Shown: positions 46,422 through 56,766, counted from the first letter of the stretch. The stretch: DNA of 64,000 nt from Aliiglaciecola lipolytica E3 (GCF_000314975.1 NZ_BAEN01000046.1:1-64000), one strand, 5' to 3'. A program made the numbers and translations. The notes: generated from the letters alone by a model not told the origin.

Positions 46422-48242
46422 ATGAATAATGAACAACAAGTCAGCCAAGCCAAACTACTTTCGCCAAGACGTAATACCAGTGAAGCGTTAAACATCGATG
46501 AGCTTGCCCAGGAGCAGCTCGCTCATTTTGGTATCGACGCAGATTCTGAATATGGTAAAGCATTGTTTGACACAGCCAAGCACTTTTATCTTGCTCAAGT
46601 AGATGTTAATCGACTTTGGACTATTACCAGTGAGACACTTGACGGGCTAAGTAAAGAAAATAAGCTGGCGTATTTCAACGCGAAAAAGTTTCTTTCATTT
46701 CAAATAGCTAAAATATTAGACACCTTGCAAAATCCATTTCGCGCTACATACCAAAGTATGACGCAACAAACAGGTTCGCAGATATCTAAAAGTCATTATC
46801 CTCTTTTTGATAATGTCCCCGCGTTATTTTCTGCTACGCCGGTTATCGTGCGTACTGCGACTTATGTCTATGCATGTACAGAGTGGGTTGACGATGCTTT
46901 TCATGGAAAAGAGTTTACGCATCAGATTTATTCTCGATTATTAAATCCAACCAATATATCTTTAGCGAATGCCATCGTTGACTTAGAAGCCGGTCCTTAC
47001 TCAGCAGATTATTTAGCGTGGAATTTCAATTCAGGTATGGCTGCTATTGATGCGCTGCTATCAAATGTACTTTCTCATTCTGATGTACTTATTGTGTCGC
47101 GCAATGTTTATGGCGGGGTGTATCAGCTGTTACACGATTATTTTGCTCGTGAAAATAGATTAAATATTCAACTAGAATGGTTTGATGGTTATAGCGCGCA
47201 AGAGTTTAGCGACTTTATTCAACAGGTAAAAAGCAAGCACCAATCGAGATTACAAGAAAATCAATTACATGTGTATTTAGAATCTCCATGTAACCCGCAT
47301 GGCTATGTTTTGGATGTGGCTGGAATATGTGAAATATCTCACGCTGAAAACCATTTGGTGATGTTAGATGCAACATTGGCGACACCGATATTACATCAAC
47401 CATTGCAGCAAAAAGATAAAGCCAGAAGGCCAGACTATATTGTGCATAGTTATACCAAAGACATTTGTGGTACTGGGGCTACTACTGCCGGCGTGGTAAT
47501 AGGTGAAGGCTATCGTATGTTTCAGCCAAAAGGAGATTGTGTAAATGACTTTGATTGGTCACGCACTATGTTTTGGGATGTGTACTACATTAAAGGTGCA
47601 TTTCTAGATTCTGAAAAAGCGTTCGACGTATTAAGCGGAATGAAAACCCTTGAGCAAAGGGTAATGAACAAGGTAATTAATACACAGATATTCAGTCAAT
47701 TTTTGGCTTCGCATCCAGCATTGAATGTAAATAGTCATGCGTTGTCTGATCATCCCAATGCAGATATTCGTGAAAGCCAAATGCGTCATGGCTGGCCTTG
47801 CGCACTATTTACCGTTGATCTTGAAAAAGCTAAATTACCCAGAGCGGCATTTGTGCGCTTTTTTGACGCATTAGAGCCTGCTTTTAGCCATCAAGTGAGT
47901 ATAGGACAGAGCAATACCATAATATTGTGTCCGGCGTTAACATCTCACTCAGAACTCTCGCAGTTAGAACAACAAAAAGCGGGAATTCACATGACTACCA
48001 TGCGTATTGCTATGGGGACTGACAACGTTAAGGAGTTAATGGCACATTTCATCAACAGTGCTAGGCTACATATCGACCCGTATGTTTCAGATTTCAGTCA
48101 GAAGTTTATGAGTCCAGAGCAGATTGATAAACTCTATATGGAGATTAGTATGCAGGTATGTATGCAGCACTATAGCTCTGGAGCAAAAATGGAATCGCTA
48201 GTGTATCAAGAAGCTTCAATCGAAAATAAAAAAGCATCGTAA
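46422..48242 (+). CDS. long Cys/Met-metabolism PLP-dependent enzyme
   Basis: The 606-residue protein carries a PLP-dependent domain of the cystathionine gamma-synthase/methionine gamma-lyase family: SRNVYGGVYQLLHDYF, LESPCNPHGYVLDV, VMLDATLATP and the PLP lysine K346 in HSYTKDICGTG. Usual members have about 400 residues; this one has about 190 extra residues at the N-terminus that I do not recognise, and about 100 more beyond the expected end. It probably acts on a sulfur or amino-acid substrate. An Lrp-type gene converges from downstream. The ATG lies at 46422. Confidence 0.75.
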   Translation: MNNEQQVSQAKLLSPRRNTSEALNIDELAQEQLAHFGIDADSEYGKALFDTAKHFYLAQVDVNRLWTITSETLDGLSKENKLAYFNAKKFLSFQIAKILDTLQNPFRATYQSMTQQTGSQISKSHYPLFDNVPALFSATPVIVRTATYVYACTEWVDDAFHGKEFTHQIYSRLLNPTNISLANAIVDLEAGPYSADYLAWNFNSGMAAIDALLSNVLSHSDVLIVSRNVYGGVYQLLHDYFARENRLNIQLEWFDGYSAQEFSDFIQQVKSKHQSRLQENQLHVYLESPCNPHGYVLDVAGICEISHAENHLVMLDATLATPILHQPLQQKDKARRPDYIVHSYTKDICGTGATTAGVVIGEGYRMFQPKGDCVNDFDWSRTMFWDVYYIKGAFLDSEKAFDVLSGMKTLEQRVMNKVINTQIFSQFLASHPALNVNSHALSDHPNADIRESQMRHGWPCALFTVDLEKAKLPRAAFVRFFDALEPAFSHQVSIGQSNTIILCPALTSHSELSQLEQQKAGIHMTTMRIAMGTDNVKELMAHFINSARLHIDPYVSDFSQKFMSPEQIDKLYMEISMQVCMQHYSSGAKMESLVYQEASIENKKAS

Positions 48243-48249
48243 CAAATTT

Positions 48250-48286
48250 GCACACTAGTGAAGTTGAGTTCGCTAGTGTGCTTTTT
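48250..48286. terminator. terminator between the PLP enzyme and Lrp-type genes
   Basis: A stem GCACACTAG/CTAGTGTGC with extended pairing (GTGAA/TTCGC, imperfect) is followed by a T run on the plus strand. It separates the two convergent genes. Confidence 0.8.
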
Positions 48287-48303
48287 AGATGCACGAATCT
48301 AGT

Positions 48304-48780
48304 TTATTGAAAGTTAGGTAAAGTGTGGCTAACTTGGTGTTCATAAACTAACGCGGTTTCAACATGATTTACTTCAGGTCTAGCGGTTATCGCGTTAAAC
48401 ACAAAATCACGAAGGTGAATTGAATCACCCACAGTAACATGAACGAAAAAATCGTTCTCACCCCCCATATGAAATATGTTCATCACTTCTGGTAAGGGCA
48501 GTAGCGACATTTGAAAGTTATCTACGGTTGCACGATTGTGATCTTTTAAACGCACTGAAATCATAGCTTGAATATGACCACCTAAAGAATTTAAATTGAC
48601 CCGCATACTCAAGCCTTCAATTATTCCGTCCGATTGCAAACGCTTAATTCTTTCTAAACTAGAGGAGGGGGCAAGTTTCACTTTCGCCGCAATATCTTTA
48701 TTACTTAAACTCGGATCTTCATACATAGCTGCTAAAATTTGCAAGTCTGTTTTATCTAAAGTGCGTTGAAGGTTTTTCAC
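48304..48780 (-). CDS. Lrp/AsnC family transcriptional regulator
   Basis: The 158-residue regulator has an N-terminal winged helix-turn-helix (DLQILAAMYEDPSLSNKDIAAKV, SSSLERIKRLQSDGII) and a C-terminal RAM effector domain (HIQAMISVRLKDHNRATVDNF, VMNIFHMGGENDFFVHVTVGD). Such proteins respond to amino acids. It lies next to the PLP enzyme that would handle an amino acid, which suggests it controls that gene; this is inferred. The ATG lies at 48780. The length is usual for the family. Confidence 0.9.
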   Translation of the reverse strand: MKNLQRTLDKTDLQILAAMYEDPSLSNKDIAAKVKLAPSSSLERIKRLQSDGIIEGLSMRVNLNSLGGHIQAMISVRLKDHNRATVDNFQMSLLPLPEVMNIFHMGGENDFFVHVTVGDSIHLRDFVFNAITARPEVNHVETALVYEHQVSHTLPNFQ

Positions 48781-48826
48781 GTTTTTAATTCTATTTCGTT
48801 TATAAGTTAATAAGTGTTAGCGATAT

Positions 48827-49939
48827 TTAGTTGGCTGGGTATAAGCCGCCTAATATCGCATATCGATTAGCACCGGTAACCGAAGGGATATTTCCAGGTA
48901 TTTCCGATTTATATGCGTAGGCTAACCATGCGAAGGCAATTGCTTCTAAGCTGTCGGAAGATATCCCTAATACGTCCGTGGTGAATAAATTACATTCAAC
49001 TAGTTCATTCTCTAAACATTCCATTAGGAAATCATTTCGTGCCCCACCACCACACACAAAAACTTCGTCTACATCATCAAGCTGGTTGATTTGTTGAGCT
49101 ATTGAACAACAGGTTAACATTGCAAGTGTCGTTTGCACGCATTCATTGGAATCTGTTTTGGGATGATTTTCTAAAAGTTGTTCCAGCCATTGTAGATGAA
49201 AGGTTTCTCTGCCTGTACTTTTCGGTGCGGGTAAAGCAAAGAAGGGGTCGCTTAATAGTTTTTTGAGTAGCTGTGCGTCAGGGCTTCCTTTTGCCGCCCA
49301 AGCGCCATTGACATCGAAAGGTTGTTTTAAGTGTTTCTGACACCACGCGTCCATCAAAGTATTTCCAGGACCCGTATCAAAACCTAATACCGGCTTTGAT
49401 GCGTCGCTAGGAATGTAAGTGATATTGGCAATACCACCGATATTTAAAATAACTCTAGAATGATGGGAATGGCGAAATACCGCTTGGTGAAACGCAGGAG
49501 CAAGAGGTGCACCTTGACCACCTAAAGCGATATCTTTGCGTCTGAAATCGGCAATTACGTCTATACCTGTTAATACGGCAATTGAATTAGGATCGCCGAT
49601 TTGCATGGTAAACCCTTTGTATCCATCTGGATGATGTCGAATCGTCTGTCCATGGGAGCCGATGGCACATATATCGGTTGGATTTAACGAATTTTTATGC
49701 AGCATGTCATTGACCGCAGAAGCAAAAACCGCGGCGACTTCTCGATCTGCATGTCCCATGCTTACCAGTTCATTAGTGGCAGGCGCACATAATGAATTCA
49801 GTTTTTGGACTAATGCCGCAGGATATTCATAGGTTTTAAAATCTAAAATACTGGGGGTAATTTTTGAAAAGTCCACAATCGCCACATCAACACCATCCAT
49901 ACTGGTGCCAGACATCAATCCTATATACAGGTTTGACAT
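48827..49939 (-). CDS. anmK: anhydro-N-acetylmuramic acid kinase
   Basis: This 370-residue enzyme phosphorylates and opens 1,6-anhydro-N-acetylmuramic acid released by cell-wall turnover, giving MurNAc-6-phosphate for recycling. It has the ATP-binding start GLMSGTSMDGVDVAIVDF, GSHGQTIRHHPDG, LNIGGIANITYIP, FDTGPGNTLMDAWCQ and VCGGGARNDFL. It is downstream of mepM, 13 bp away, in one transcript that pairs wall hydrolysis with recycling. The ATG lies at 49939 with GGAG-like sequence upstream. Confidence 0.95.
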   Translation of the reverse strand: MSNLYIGLMSGTSMDGVDVAIVDFSKITPSILDFKTYEYPAALVQKLNSLCAPATNELVSMGHADREVAAVFASAVNDMLHKNSLNPTDICAIGSHGQTIRHHPDGYKGFTMQIGDPNSIAVLTGIDVIADFRRKDIALGGQGAPLAPAFHQAVFRHSHHSRVILNIGGIANITYIPSDASKPVLGFDTGPGNTLMDAWCQKHLKQPFDVNGAWAAKGSPDAQLLKKLLSDPFFALPAPKSTGRETFHLQWLEQLLENHPKTDSNECVQTTLAMLTCCSIAQQINQLDDVDEVFVCGGGARNDFLMECLENELVECNLFTTDVLGISSDSLEAIAFAWLAYAYKSEIPGNIPSVTGANRYAILGGLYPAN

Positions 49940-49952
49940 AGTGCTCCTATTG

Positions 49953-51248
49953 CTAGCGGTTCATTGCAAGCATAATCCGTTTTGTATTGTTTAATTGGCT
50001 CACACGCTTTTCTGCTATTTTCGCAAAAATAGGGGCGTCCGACTTTGCTATCGGCAGTGCTTTAGGCAATGAAACAGTGCGCGGGTTTCTATGTACACCG
50101 TCAACCAAAAATTCGTAATGTAAATGTGGGCCTGAAGCTAATCCAGTCGCACCTACATAACCTATAACTTGTCCTTGTTTAACAGATTGGCCAAGTTTGA
50201 CTGCGCGTTTAGTAAAGTGCAGATATTTAGTTACATATTTTTCACCATGTTGGATGAATACATGGTTTCCATTGTATTTGTCATAAGTAGAACGGATAAC
50301 TTTACCGTCTCCGGCAGCAATGACAGGGGTGCCCTTATCGGCGGCGTAATCTACGCCTCGGTGGGCTTTCCAACGTTTCTGAACCGGATGGAAACGTCTT
50401 TTCTTAAAGCTCGAACTTATGTATTTGAAATTTACAGGAGCACGCAAAAAACTCTTGCGCATGCTACGTCCCTCGGGAGTGTAGTAATTCCCATCGTCGT
50501 ACAAAATCGCCGTAAATGCTTCTCCTTGATTGATGAACTCGGCTGCGACTATTTTGCCACTTTCAACAAATTCACCATCGATAAAATGTTCTTCAAACAC
50601 AACATTGAAACTGTCTCCTTCGCGCAGTTCTAGTGCAAAATCGATATCCCAACCAAAAATACCGGCCAGACTCATGATATGTTTTTCCGACAAATTCGCT
50701 TTAACTGCGGCATTCCAGAAGCTATTTGTAATTTCGCCCTGAGCATAATTATATCGGGTATCTAGTTGTTTCGTGTCGACTCTACTCGCAAAGTTTTTTG
50801 CTGCCTGACGTTCGATAAACAATGTTTCAGTTGAAGACAACTCATAACGCAATGATTCGAGTTTACCTTGTTCGTCTACAAGTAATTGAAGATGATCACC
50901 AGGACGCATTTTTAATAGTCTTTTGGCGTCTTTCCCCGCACCGCTAACGTAATAGGTCTCTTGGGGAGTTAATTTTGCGCGCTTGAAGATTTTAGCTAAA
51001 TTGTCACCACTGACCACAGTGTAAGTTTGCCACTGCAAGGGTTCGTCATCTAACGCTTGGACTAGTTCTTCTTGTGAATTAATCGTCAGTGGCACGTCAT
51101 AGCGCTTGCCAATTTCTAGAATGACACTGTTTTTTGAAGCTTTAGCCGACTCGGTTGGAATAAATAACAACAGAAGAAAAAATAATGCAAAGCCTGACAA
51201 TAGGGCTTTATGTTTAGCTGGTAAGCGTTTTAAAGTTCTTTGTACCAC
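49953..51248 (-). CDS. mepM: M23 family murein DD-endopeptidase (MepM-like)
   Basis: This 431-residue envelope hydrolase cuts peptidoglycan crosslinks during growth. An N-terminal membrane segment (ALLSGFALFFLLLLFIPT) is followed by an OapA/LysM-like binding region (YTVVSGDNLAKIFKRAKLTP). The C-terminal lysostaphin-type M23 domain has zinc-site motifs HRGVDYAADKGTPVIAAGDG and GPHLHYEF. The gene order mepM-anmK with tyrS divergent is typical of gammaproteobacteria. The start at 51248 is an in-frame GTG/ATG-type codon at the family-expected place. Confidence 0.93.
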   Translation of the reverse strand: MVQRTLKRLPAKHKALLSGFALFFLLLLFIPTESAKASKNSVILEIGKRYDVPLTINSQEELVQALDDEPLQWQTYTVVSGDNLAKIFKRAKLTPQETYYVSGAGKDAKRLLKMRPGDHLQLLVDEQGKLESLRYELSSTETLFIERQAAKNFASRVDTKQLDTRYNYAQGEITNSFWNAAVKANLSEKHIMSLAGIFGWDIDFALELREGDSFNVVFEEHFIDGEFVESGKIVAAEFINQGEAFTAILYDDGNYYTPEGRSMRKSFLRAPVNFKYISSSFKKRRFHPVQKRWKAHRGVDYAADKGTPVIAAGDGKVIRSTYDKYNGNHVFIQHGEKYVTKYLHFTKRAVKLGQSVKQGQVIGYVGATGLASGPHLHYEFLVDGVHRNPRTVSLPKALPIAKSDAPIFAKIAEKRVSQLNNTKRIMLAMNR

Positions 51249-51459
51249 GTAACGAAAATCTCTGATTAGTTTGCTAAGTTGAGAATATAACGATTTGCGC
51301 TAATTTTCTAGATGCAGGTTAAAAAATAACCAGTTGAGTTAGTATACAACAGCTTACATGATTATATAAAAATATACAGAATTCCTTTCACAATCGACTC
51401 TGCACGGGTAAAATGCGCGGCTGTTAAAAAATTAAAACTGTGAAAACTGAGGTAGTAAA

Positions 51460-52659
51460 ATGACAAATTGGCAGGACGCAATCCGTGAGATTAAGCGCGG
51501 TGCGGACGAAATTTTGATTGAAGAAGAGCTCATTGCCAAGCTAAAAGAGGGAAAACCCTTAAAAATTAAAGCTGGCTTTGATCCTACCGCCCCTGATTTG
51601 CACCTAGGTCACACAGTACTAATTAATAAACTTAGAACTTTTCAGACACTTGGTCATGAAGTGATTTTTTTGATCGGCGACTTTACCGGCATGATTGGTG
51701 ACCCTACGGGTAAAAATGTCACCAGAAAGCCTTTAAGCCGAGAAGACATAATCGCCAATGCTGAAACGTACAAAGAGCAAGTATTTAAAATTCTCGATCC
51801 TGAAAAAACTACCGTACGTTTTAACTCAGAGTGGATGGACACCTTAGGTGCGGCAGGACTCATTAAATTAGCGGCAAGACAAACGGTTGCACGTATGTTG
51901 GAACGTGACGACTTTAAAAAGCGTTATAACAACGGACAAGTGATCGCGATTCATGAGTTCCTTTATCCTTTAGTGCAAGGCTGGGATTCGGTGGCGTTGC
52001 AGTCTGATGTTGAATTAGGGGGAACTGATCAGCGCTTTAATTTATTGATGGGACGAGAATTACAAAAATCGGAAGGACAATCCCAGCAAACAGTGTTGAT
52101 GATGCCGTTACTTGAAGGATTAGATGGCGTCCAGAAAATGTCTAAGTCTCTTGGCAATTACATTGGCATTACCGATGCGCCAAACGATATGTTCGGTAAA
52201 ATCATGTCCATTTCTGATGAGCTTATGTGGCGTTATTTTGATTTACTTAGCTTCCGTCCAATTGCTGAAATAACGCAACTTAAGGAATCGGTTGATAACG
52301 GCACAAATCCGCGAGATGTTAAAATCGAACTAGCAAAAGAGATTATTGCGCGTTTTCATTCACAGCAAGCCGCAGAAGGAGCACATCAGGATTTTATTCA
52401 GCGTTTCCAGAAAAATGCGATTCCTGATGATATTCCCGAGATAGAAGTGGAAGCGAATGGCGAAGGGATGCCGATTGCCAATTTATTGAAAGAAGCTAAT
52501 TTAGTGGGTTCAACTTCTGAAGCTATGCGCATGATTAAACAAGGTGCTGTTAAAATTGATGGCGAGAAAGTCGAAGATACGCGATTGCATCTAGCAAGTG
52601 AAAGCCAAGCTGTTTATCAAGTAGGAAAACGTAAGTTCGCCAAAATAACACTAAGCTAA
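51460..52659 (+). CDS. tyrS: tyrosyl-tRNA synthetase
   Basis: This 399-residue class I synthetase charges tRNA-Tyr. It has the HIGH-type motif HLGH in [14 protein letters not shown], the KMSKS motif intact ([11 protein letters not shown]), the tyrosine site region [12 protein letters not shown], and a C-terminal S4-like RNA-binding domain ([22 protein letters not shown]). An intact KMSKS marks it as the TyrZ-like branch rather than the E. coli TyrS type, whose motif is KFGKT. The ATG at 51460 has GAGGTAGTAAA upstream. A terminator follows. Confidence 0.95.
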   Translation: MTNWQDAIREIKRGADEILIEEELIAKLKEGKPLKIKAGFDPTAPDLHLGHTVLINKLRTFQTLGHEVIFLIGDFTGMIGDPTGKNVTRKPLSREDIIANAETYKEQVFKILDPEKTTVRFNSEWMDTLGAAGLIKLAARQTVARMLERDDFKKRYNNGQVIAIHEFLYPLVQGWDSVALQSDVELGGTDQRFNLLMGRELQKSEGQSQQTVLMMPLLEGLDGVQKMSKSLGNYIGITDAPNDMFGKIMSISDELMWRYFDLLSFRPIAEITQLKESVDNGTNPRDVKIELAKEIIARFHSQQAAEGAHQDFIQRFQKNAIPDDIPEIEVEANGEGMPIANLLKEANLVGSTSEAMRMIKQGAVKIDGEKVEDTRLHLASESQAVYQVGKRKFAKITLS

Positions 52660-52718
52660 TTTAGCTTTTAGATTACATTAACTCGTAATTTCCGGCCAAT
52701 TTGTTAAATAAGATTTTG

Positions 52719-52753
52719 ATGGGGCAGTGATTATCACTGCCCCATTTTTTTTT
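52719..52753 (+). terminator. tyrS terminator
   Basis: A stem ATGGGGCAGTGA/TCACTGCCCCAT is followed by a run of nine T. It overlaps the last bases of the convergent FAD oxidoreductase gene. Confidence 0.92.
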
Positions 52754-54083
52754 AATCTCGTAAAGAGGCCAGAGTATAATAGGCACTAAGTCCAACCCGT
52801 CTGAAACGAGAAAACGGAAACTTGCGAAGAGGCGATTGCCAAAAAGGCAAATCTGGAAGTAACTCCGGCTCATACATACTCTGTGCTAAACGTTTTCCTG
52901 CTAACGATGAAAAAGCTAAACCTGAACCACAATATCCCATAGAATAGTAGACAGTTTTATCTTTATTGTGATGGATTCTGGGGTAATTGTCATAGGTAGC
53001 GCTAACCCATCCACTCCAAAAATAATCAATTTCAATCCCATTCAAAATTGGAAACGTTTGTTTGAGGCCTTCTGTTAAGCGTTTTTTATGTTTAGGGTTA
53101 TCTGCCTTTTTGCCACTAATTGCGCCGCGACCACCAAATAGGATCCTATTGTCTGGCAAAAGTCGGTAATAATATTTCATTCTGCGAGTATCCATGGCCA
53201 TGAGACCCGCTTTTATTTGAATACTCTCTAGCTCTTCACTACTTAAAGGTCGTGTAACTATAATGCTCGACAGTACAGGGAAATGGCAGTTGTTCACTAA
53301 TGAGTGCATTTTTTTGCCTGTGTAACCATTGGAGGCTATGATCACTTTTTCTGCTGTTACTCGGCCATTTTGTGTATACAAACATTGGTGATTACTTTTA
53401 CTCTGCCAATTTATAACCGGTGAATTCGAAAAGGTTTTCACCCCCGCTTCTGTGGCCATTTGATAATAACCCAACACTAATTTCATCGGATTTACGGCAA
53501 AGCTTTTATCGAAGTATATTCCACCATACATATTGGCACTTTTGAGAAACGATCGACTCACATCTTTACTACAAACAAAACTGACTGACTCGCCATAACG
53601 TTCGTTTAATTTTTCAGCCTGCTCTCGTAGCCCTGCTACTTTCGCTCGCTTATGGGCAAGCTTGAGATAACCTCCTGGTGTTTTATCACAATCAATTTGG
53701 CCTTTTTCGATGAAGTCGTTGACACAATCTATGGATTCCATGTATTCCTGAAAAACACCATAGGCTTTAGCTTCCCCCCATTTGACCTCCATATCTGTTA
53801 GCGACAGTCTGCCAGTACCGGGAAGTACAAATCCGGCATTGCGGCCACTACAGCCCCAACCAGGGTCATTCGCTTCAAGGACCACTACAGATTTACCGTA
53901 TTGTTTAGCTAAATGATATGCACAAGAAAGGCCTGTGTAGCCTGCGCCAATAATGGCTACGTCTGCTTGAATGTCATTGACTAGTGACGTTGTCTCGGGA
54001 AATGTTGTGATACTTCTGGCCCAATATGAGTCAGGATATTGTTGCCAAGATTGAGGATAGGGCTCAACGATAGGGTCATACAT
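52752..54083 (-). CDS. FAD-dependent oxidoreductase (DAO family, PuuB/DadA-like)
   Basis: This 443-residue flavoenzyme has an N-terminal dinucleotide-binding motif ADVAIIGAGYTGLSCAYHLA near residue 40. Next come SVVVLEANDPGWGCSGRNAG and a C-terminal FAD-contact segment YSMGYCGSGLAFSSLAGKRLA. The start (DSYWARSITTFPE) resembles gamma-glutamylputrescine oxidoreductase, but no putrescine genes lie nearby. It would oxidise an amine or D-amino acid with oxygen or another acceptor. The ATG lies at 54083. It is a single gene. Confidence 0.88.
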   Translation of the reverse strand: MYDPIVEPYPQSWQQYPDSYWARSITTFPETTSLVNDIQADVAIIGAGYTGLSCAYHLAKQYGKSVVVLEANDPGWGCSGRNAGFVLPGTGRLSLTDMEVKWGEAKAYGVFQEYMESIDCVNDFIEKGQIDCDKTPGGYLKLAHKRAKVAGLREQAEKLNERYGESVSFVCSKDVSRSFLKSANMYGGIYFDKSFAVNPMKLVLGYYQMATEAGVKTFSNSPVINWQSKSNHQCLYTQNGRVTAEKVIIASNGYTGKKMHSLVNNCHFPVLSSIIVTRPLSSEELESIQIKAGLMAMDTRRMKYYYRLLPDNRILFGGRGAISGKKADNPKHKKRLTEGLKQTFPILNGIEIDYFWSGWVSATYDNYPRIHHNKDKTVYYSMGYCGSGLAFSSLAGKRLAQSMYEPELLPDLPFWQSPLRKFPFSRFRRVGLSAYYTLASLRD

Positions 54084-54203
54084 ATTTTACTAGGCCTATA
54101 AACGTAGTTGAGTTTTATACGGTTCGAGCGATTTTTATGAATATCACATAAGCAACTTATTGTTGGCAGCCCATTATGAAAAACGCTCCAAAAGATAAAA
54201 TTA

Positions 54204-54782
54204 TTAGAATTTCAAAAGCATTTCAGCTGCGACACATTCACAAATATCAGGGCATACCGGACAACAATACCCTTCATGTACACTCATGGCTCGCCACTTC
54301 TCTGGGTGTTCTTTTACTAACTCACCGCCACATTTTGAAAAATACTGAAATGCACTATTTCCGGGACTGGCTAGCCAGATATGTGCCAGACCGGCTAATG
54401 CACCTTGTTGACTCGCTTTTTGAATTGATAGTTGCAGTAGTTTTGATCCGACACCTTCCCCACGGTAAGCGCTATCAACGGTGTTGCATTTAAAGTAACA
54501 AACCTGATGCTCTGGGATATTCCATTTTTCTGGAGTACACCATTTGTCTGGGGTCCACTTTGTAGCAGCAATTGTCAGTCTAAATCCAATTAATTTGTCT
54601 CCAATTAGTGACACGTAACTGGCGTTAATATCATCCTTAAAGGACTTTTTATAGAGTGATTCTATACCTTTAGCATCAAGGTAATTATCCCCATGAACTT
54701 GATTTCCAAGGGTTATGATGCGTTCAAAGTGAGATGGGGACAGTTGTGAAAATTCGATTTCCTGTCTATTCGGCGGTTGCAT
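54204..54782 (-). CDS. GNAT family N-acetyltransferase
   Basis: A protein of about 192 residues with the GNAT core: KLIGFRLTIAA (beta strands), YRGEGVGSKLLQLSIQKASQQ (acetyl-CoA pyrophosphate loop) and NSAFQYFSKCGGELVKEHPE. The C-terminal CCPVCPDICECVAAEM has five cysteines and may bind metal, which is unusual. The ATG at 54782 is preferred over TTG 54794. It overlaps the end of the upstream gene by 17 bp on the same strand, so the two are coupled. The substrate is unknown. Confidence 0.82.
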   Translation of the reverse strand: MQPPNRQEIEFSQLSPSHFERIITLGNQVHGDNYLDAKGIESLYKKSFKDDINASYVSLIGDKLIGFRLTIAATKWTPDKWCTPEKWNIPEHQVCYFKCNTVDSAYRGEGVGSKLLQLSIQKASQQGALAGLAHIWLASPGNSAFQYFSKCGGELVKEHPEKWRAMSVHEGYCCPVCPDICECVAAEMLLKF

Positions 54783-55206
54783 GAGATTGCTCAATATCGT
54801 TCAACACACTGTTGATAAATGAAATGCACTGTTGTTGATTTTCGAAAATTCTGTCGTTTAAGGAAGCTGGATTGTTGGCTTTCTCTCGCATTTGACGTAA
54901 CTGTTCAATTGACAGTGCCGTACCTACACAATAAGCATCTACCACACAGCCTGCTTGTTCAGAACATAGATGGGCAAGTCGAATGATATCTATTGCTTCA
55001 GCTGTATACGCCTGACAGTTAGTTAGATCGCCAATATAACCAAAATACTTATCTGGGACAGACTTTACGATTTCAGCAACATCTTTATTGTATCGCGTAG
55101 CAAGCTCTACACCAATAACCCCATTGACTACAGCTACCAGTATCCTGTCACTATAAGTCAAGGTGTAGTTAGCGAACTTGTCCTTTCCTTGGTATACCGT
55201 CTTCAT
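54766..55206 (-). CDS. hypothetical cytoplasmic protein (146 residues)
   Basis: This protein of unknown family starts MKTVYQGKDKFANYTLTYSD and continues ILVAVVNGVIGVELATRYN. The alternation of strands and helices (RILVAVVNGVIG, IIRLAHLCSEQAG, CVGTALSIEQL) suggests a compact alpha/beta fold, reminiscent of STAS/SpoIIAA-like proteins but not convincingly so. There is no signal peptide. The ATG at 55206 is used; TTG 55212 is possible. It overlaps and precedes the GNAT gene, so the pair likely acts together. Confidence 0.6.
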   Translation of the reverse strand: MKTVYQGKDKFANYTLTYSDRILVAVVNGVIGVELATRYNKDVAEIVKSVPDKYFGYIGDLTNCQAYTAEAIDIIRLAHLCSEQAGCVVDAYCVGTALSIEQLRQMREKANNPASLNDRIFENQQQCISFINSVLNDIEQSHATAE

Positions 55207-55374
55207 TTTCAAATTGATTGATAAGTATTATGTAATATGAATATAGCATTTAGTTCTTTATAGTAAAAAAACTAAATTGCATAAACGAGATTTTAGGGTG
55301 TAATAACTGGCTGTTATTAACTGTCGCAAATAACAGCCAGTGTATTGGAGGCTTAGAGCCTTAGTAATAAAAAA

Positions 55375-56766
55375 CTAGTAGCGATATGAGTCTGATTTGA
55401 ATGGGCCTTCAACAGCGACGTGAATATAATCTGCTTGTTGCTGTGTCAATTTAGTGATCACACCACCAAATCCTTCTACCATGTATCTCGCCACTTCTTC
55501 ATCGAGATGTTTGGGCAATACTTCAACTCGCAACGCTTCGGCTTGCTTCGCGCTATCAAGATTTGCATAGCCTTGTTCGAATAAAAGAATTTGTGCTAAT
55601 ACCTGATTTGCAAATGAACCATCCATGATTCGCGAAGGATGTCCGGTCGCATTGCCTAAGTTAACCAATCTGCCCTCTGATAAAAGTAATAAATGATCTT
55701 GTTCATCGTCACTTCGGAACACTTTATGGACCTGCGGTTTGATTTCGTCCCAACGCCAGTTTTTACGCATAAAAGCAGTATCGATTTCATTGTCGAAATG
55801 GCCAATATTACACACCACAGCCCCTGGCTTTAATGACTTCAAAATGTTTGCGTCGCAAACATTTACATTTCCCGTAGTGGTAACTACCAGATCAATGTTG
55901 TCCAGAAGCTGACTATTGATATCTTCTATTTTGCCGGTATTGTTGCCATCGATATAAGGAGAAACTAATTCAAACCCATCCATACAGGCTTGCATCGCGC
56001 AAATGGGATCAATCTCAGATATACGCACAATCATTCCTTCTTGGCGAAGAGATTGTGCAGAGCCTTTGCCGACATCACCATAACCAATTACTAATGCTTT
56101 TTTTCCTGCCATCAAATGATCGATGGCACGCTTGATAGCATCGTTCAAACTATGTCGGCAACCGTATTTATTATCATTCTTAGATTTAGTCACAGAATCA
56201 TTCACGTTAATTGCTGGTACTTTTAGCGTACCCGCTTCTAACATTTCAAGTAAACGGTGAACACCGGTTGTAGTTTCTTCTGTAATGCCGTGCACGTTTT
56301 CTAGTACTTGAGGATATTTGTCGTGTAGCATTTGGGTTAAATCGCCGCCATCGTCCAAAACCATGTTGGCTTTCCATGGCTCGCCATCTTTTAAAATGGT
56401 TTGTTCAAGACACCATTCATACTCTTCTTCGGTTTCGCCTTTCCATGCATAGACAGGTACACCTGCGGCAACAATTGCTGCGGCCGCCTGATCTTGAGTT
56501 GAGAAGATATTACAAGAAGACCATCGTACATTAGCACCTAGGTCGACTAAGGTTTCGATTAATACGCCGGTTTGGATTGTCATATGAATACAACCGAGGA
56601 TATTAGCTCCTTTCAACGGTTGCGAGGCGCGATATTTTTCACGAATTTTCATCAACGCAGGCATTTCGCTTTCAGCAATGGTTAATTCTTTTCGACCCCA
56701 TTCCGCTAGATTAATATCTGCGACTTTATAATCGCCGGTGGCCATGACATGATTTTCTTGATTCAT
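55375..56766 (-). CDS. ahcY: adenosylhomocysteinase
   Basis: This 463-residue enzyme splits S-adenosylhomocysteine into adenosine and homocysteine in the methyl cycle. Family features are [21 protein letters not shown], the ASTQ-like area [34 protein letters not shown] site [15 protein letters not shown], and the KSDSYRY C-terminus that completes the neighbour's active site. The ATG at 56766 has GGAA 6 nt upstream. It lies 77 bp behind the CbiB-like gene. mtnN close by would use the alternative nucleosidase route. Confidence 0.97.
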   Translation of the reverse strand: MNQENHVMATGDYKVADINLAEWGRKELTIAESEMPALMKIREKYRASQPLKGANILGCIHMTIQTGVLIETLVDLGANVRWSSCNIFSTQDQAAAAIVAAGVPVYAWKGETEEEYEWCLEQTILKDGEPWKANMVLDDGGDLTQMLHDKYPQVLENVHGITEETTTGVHRLLEMLEAGTLKVPAINVNDSVTKSKNDNKYGCRHSLNDAIKRAIDHLMAGKKALVIGYGDVGKGSAQSLRQEGMIVRISEIDPICAMQACMDGFELVSPYIDGNNTGKIEDINSQLLDNIDLVVTTTGNVNVCDANILKSLKPGAVVCNIGHFDNEIDTAFMRKNWRWDEIKPQVHKVFRSDDEQDHLLLLSEGRLVNLGNATGHPSRIMDGSFANQVLAQILLFEQGYANLDSAKQAEALRVEVLPKHLDEEVARYMVEGFGGVITKLTQQQADYIHVAVEGPFKSDSYRY

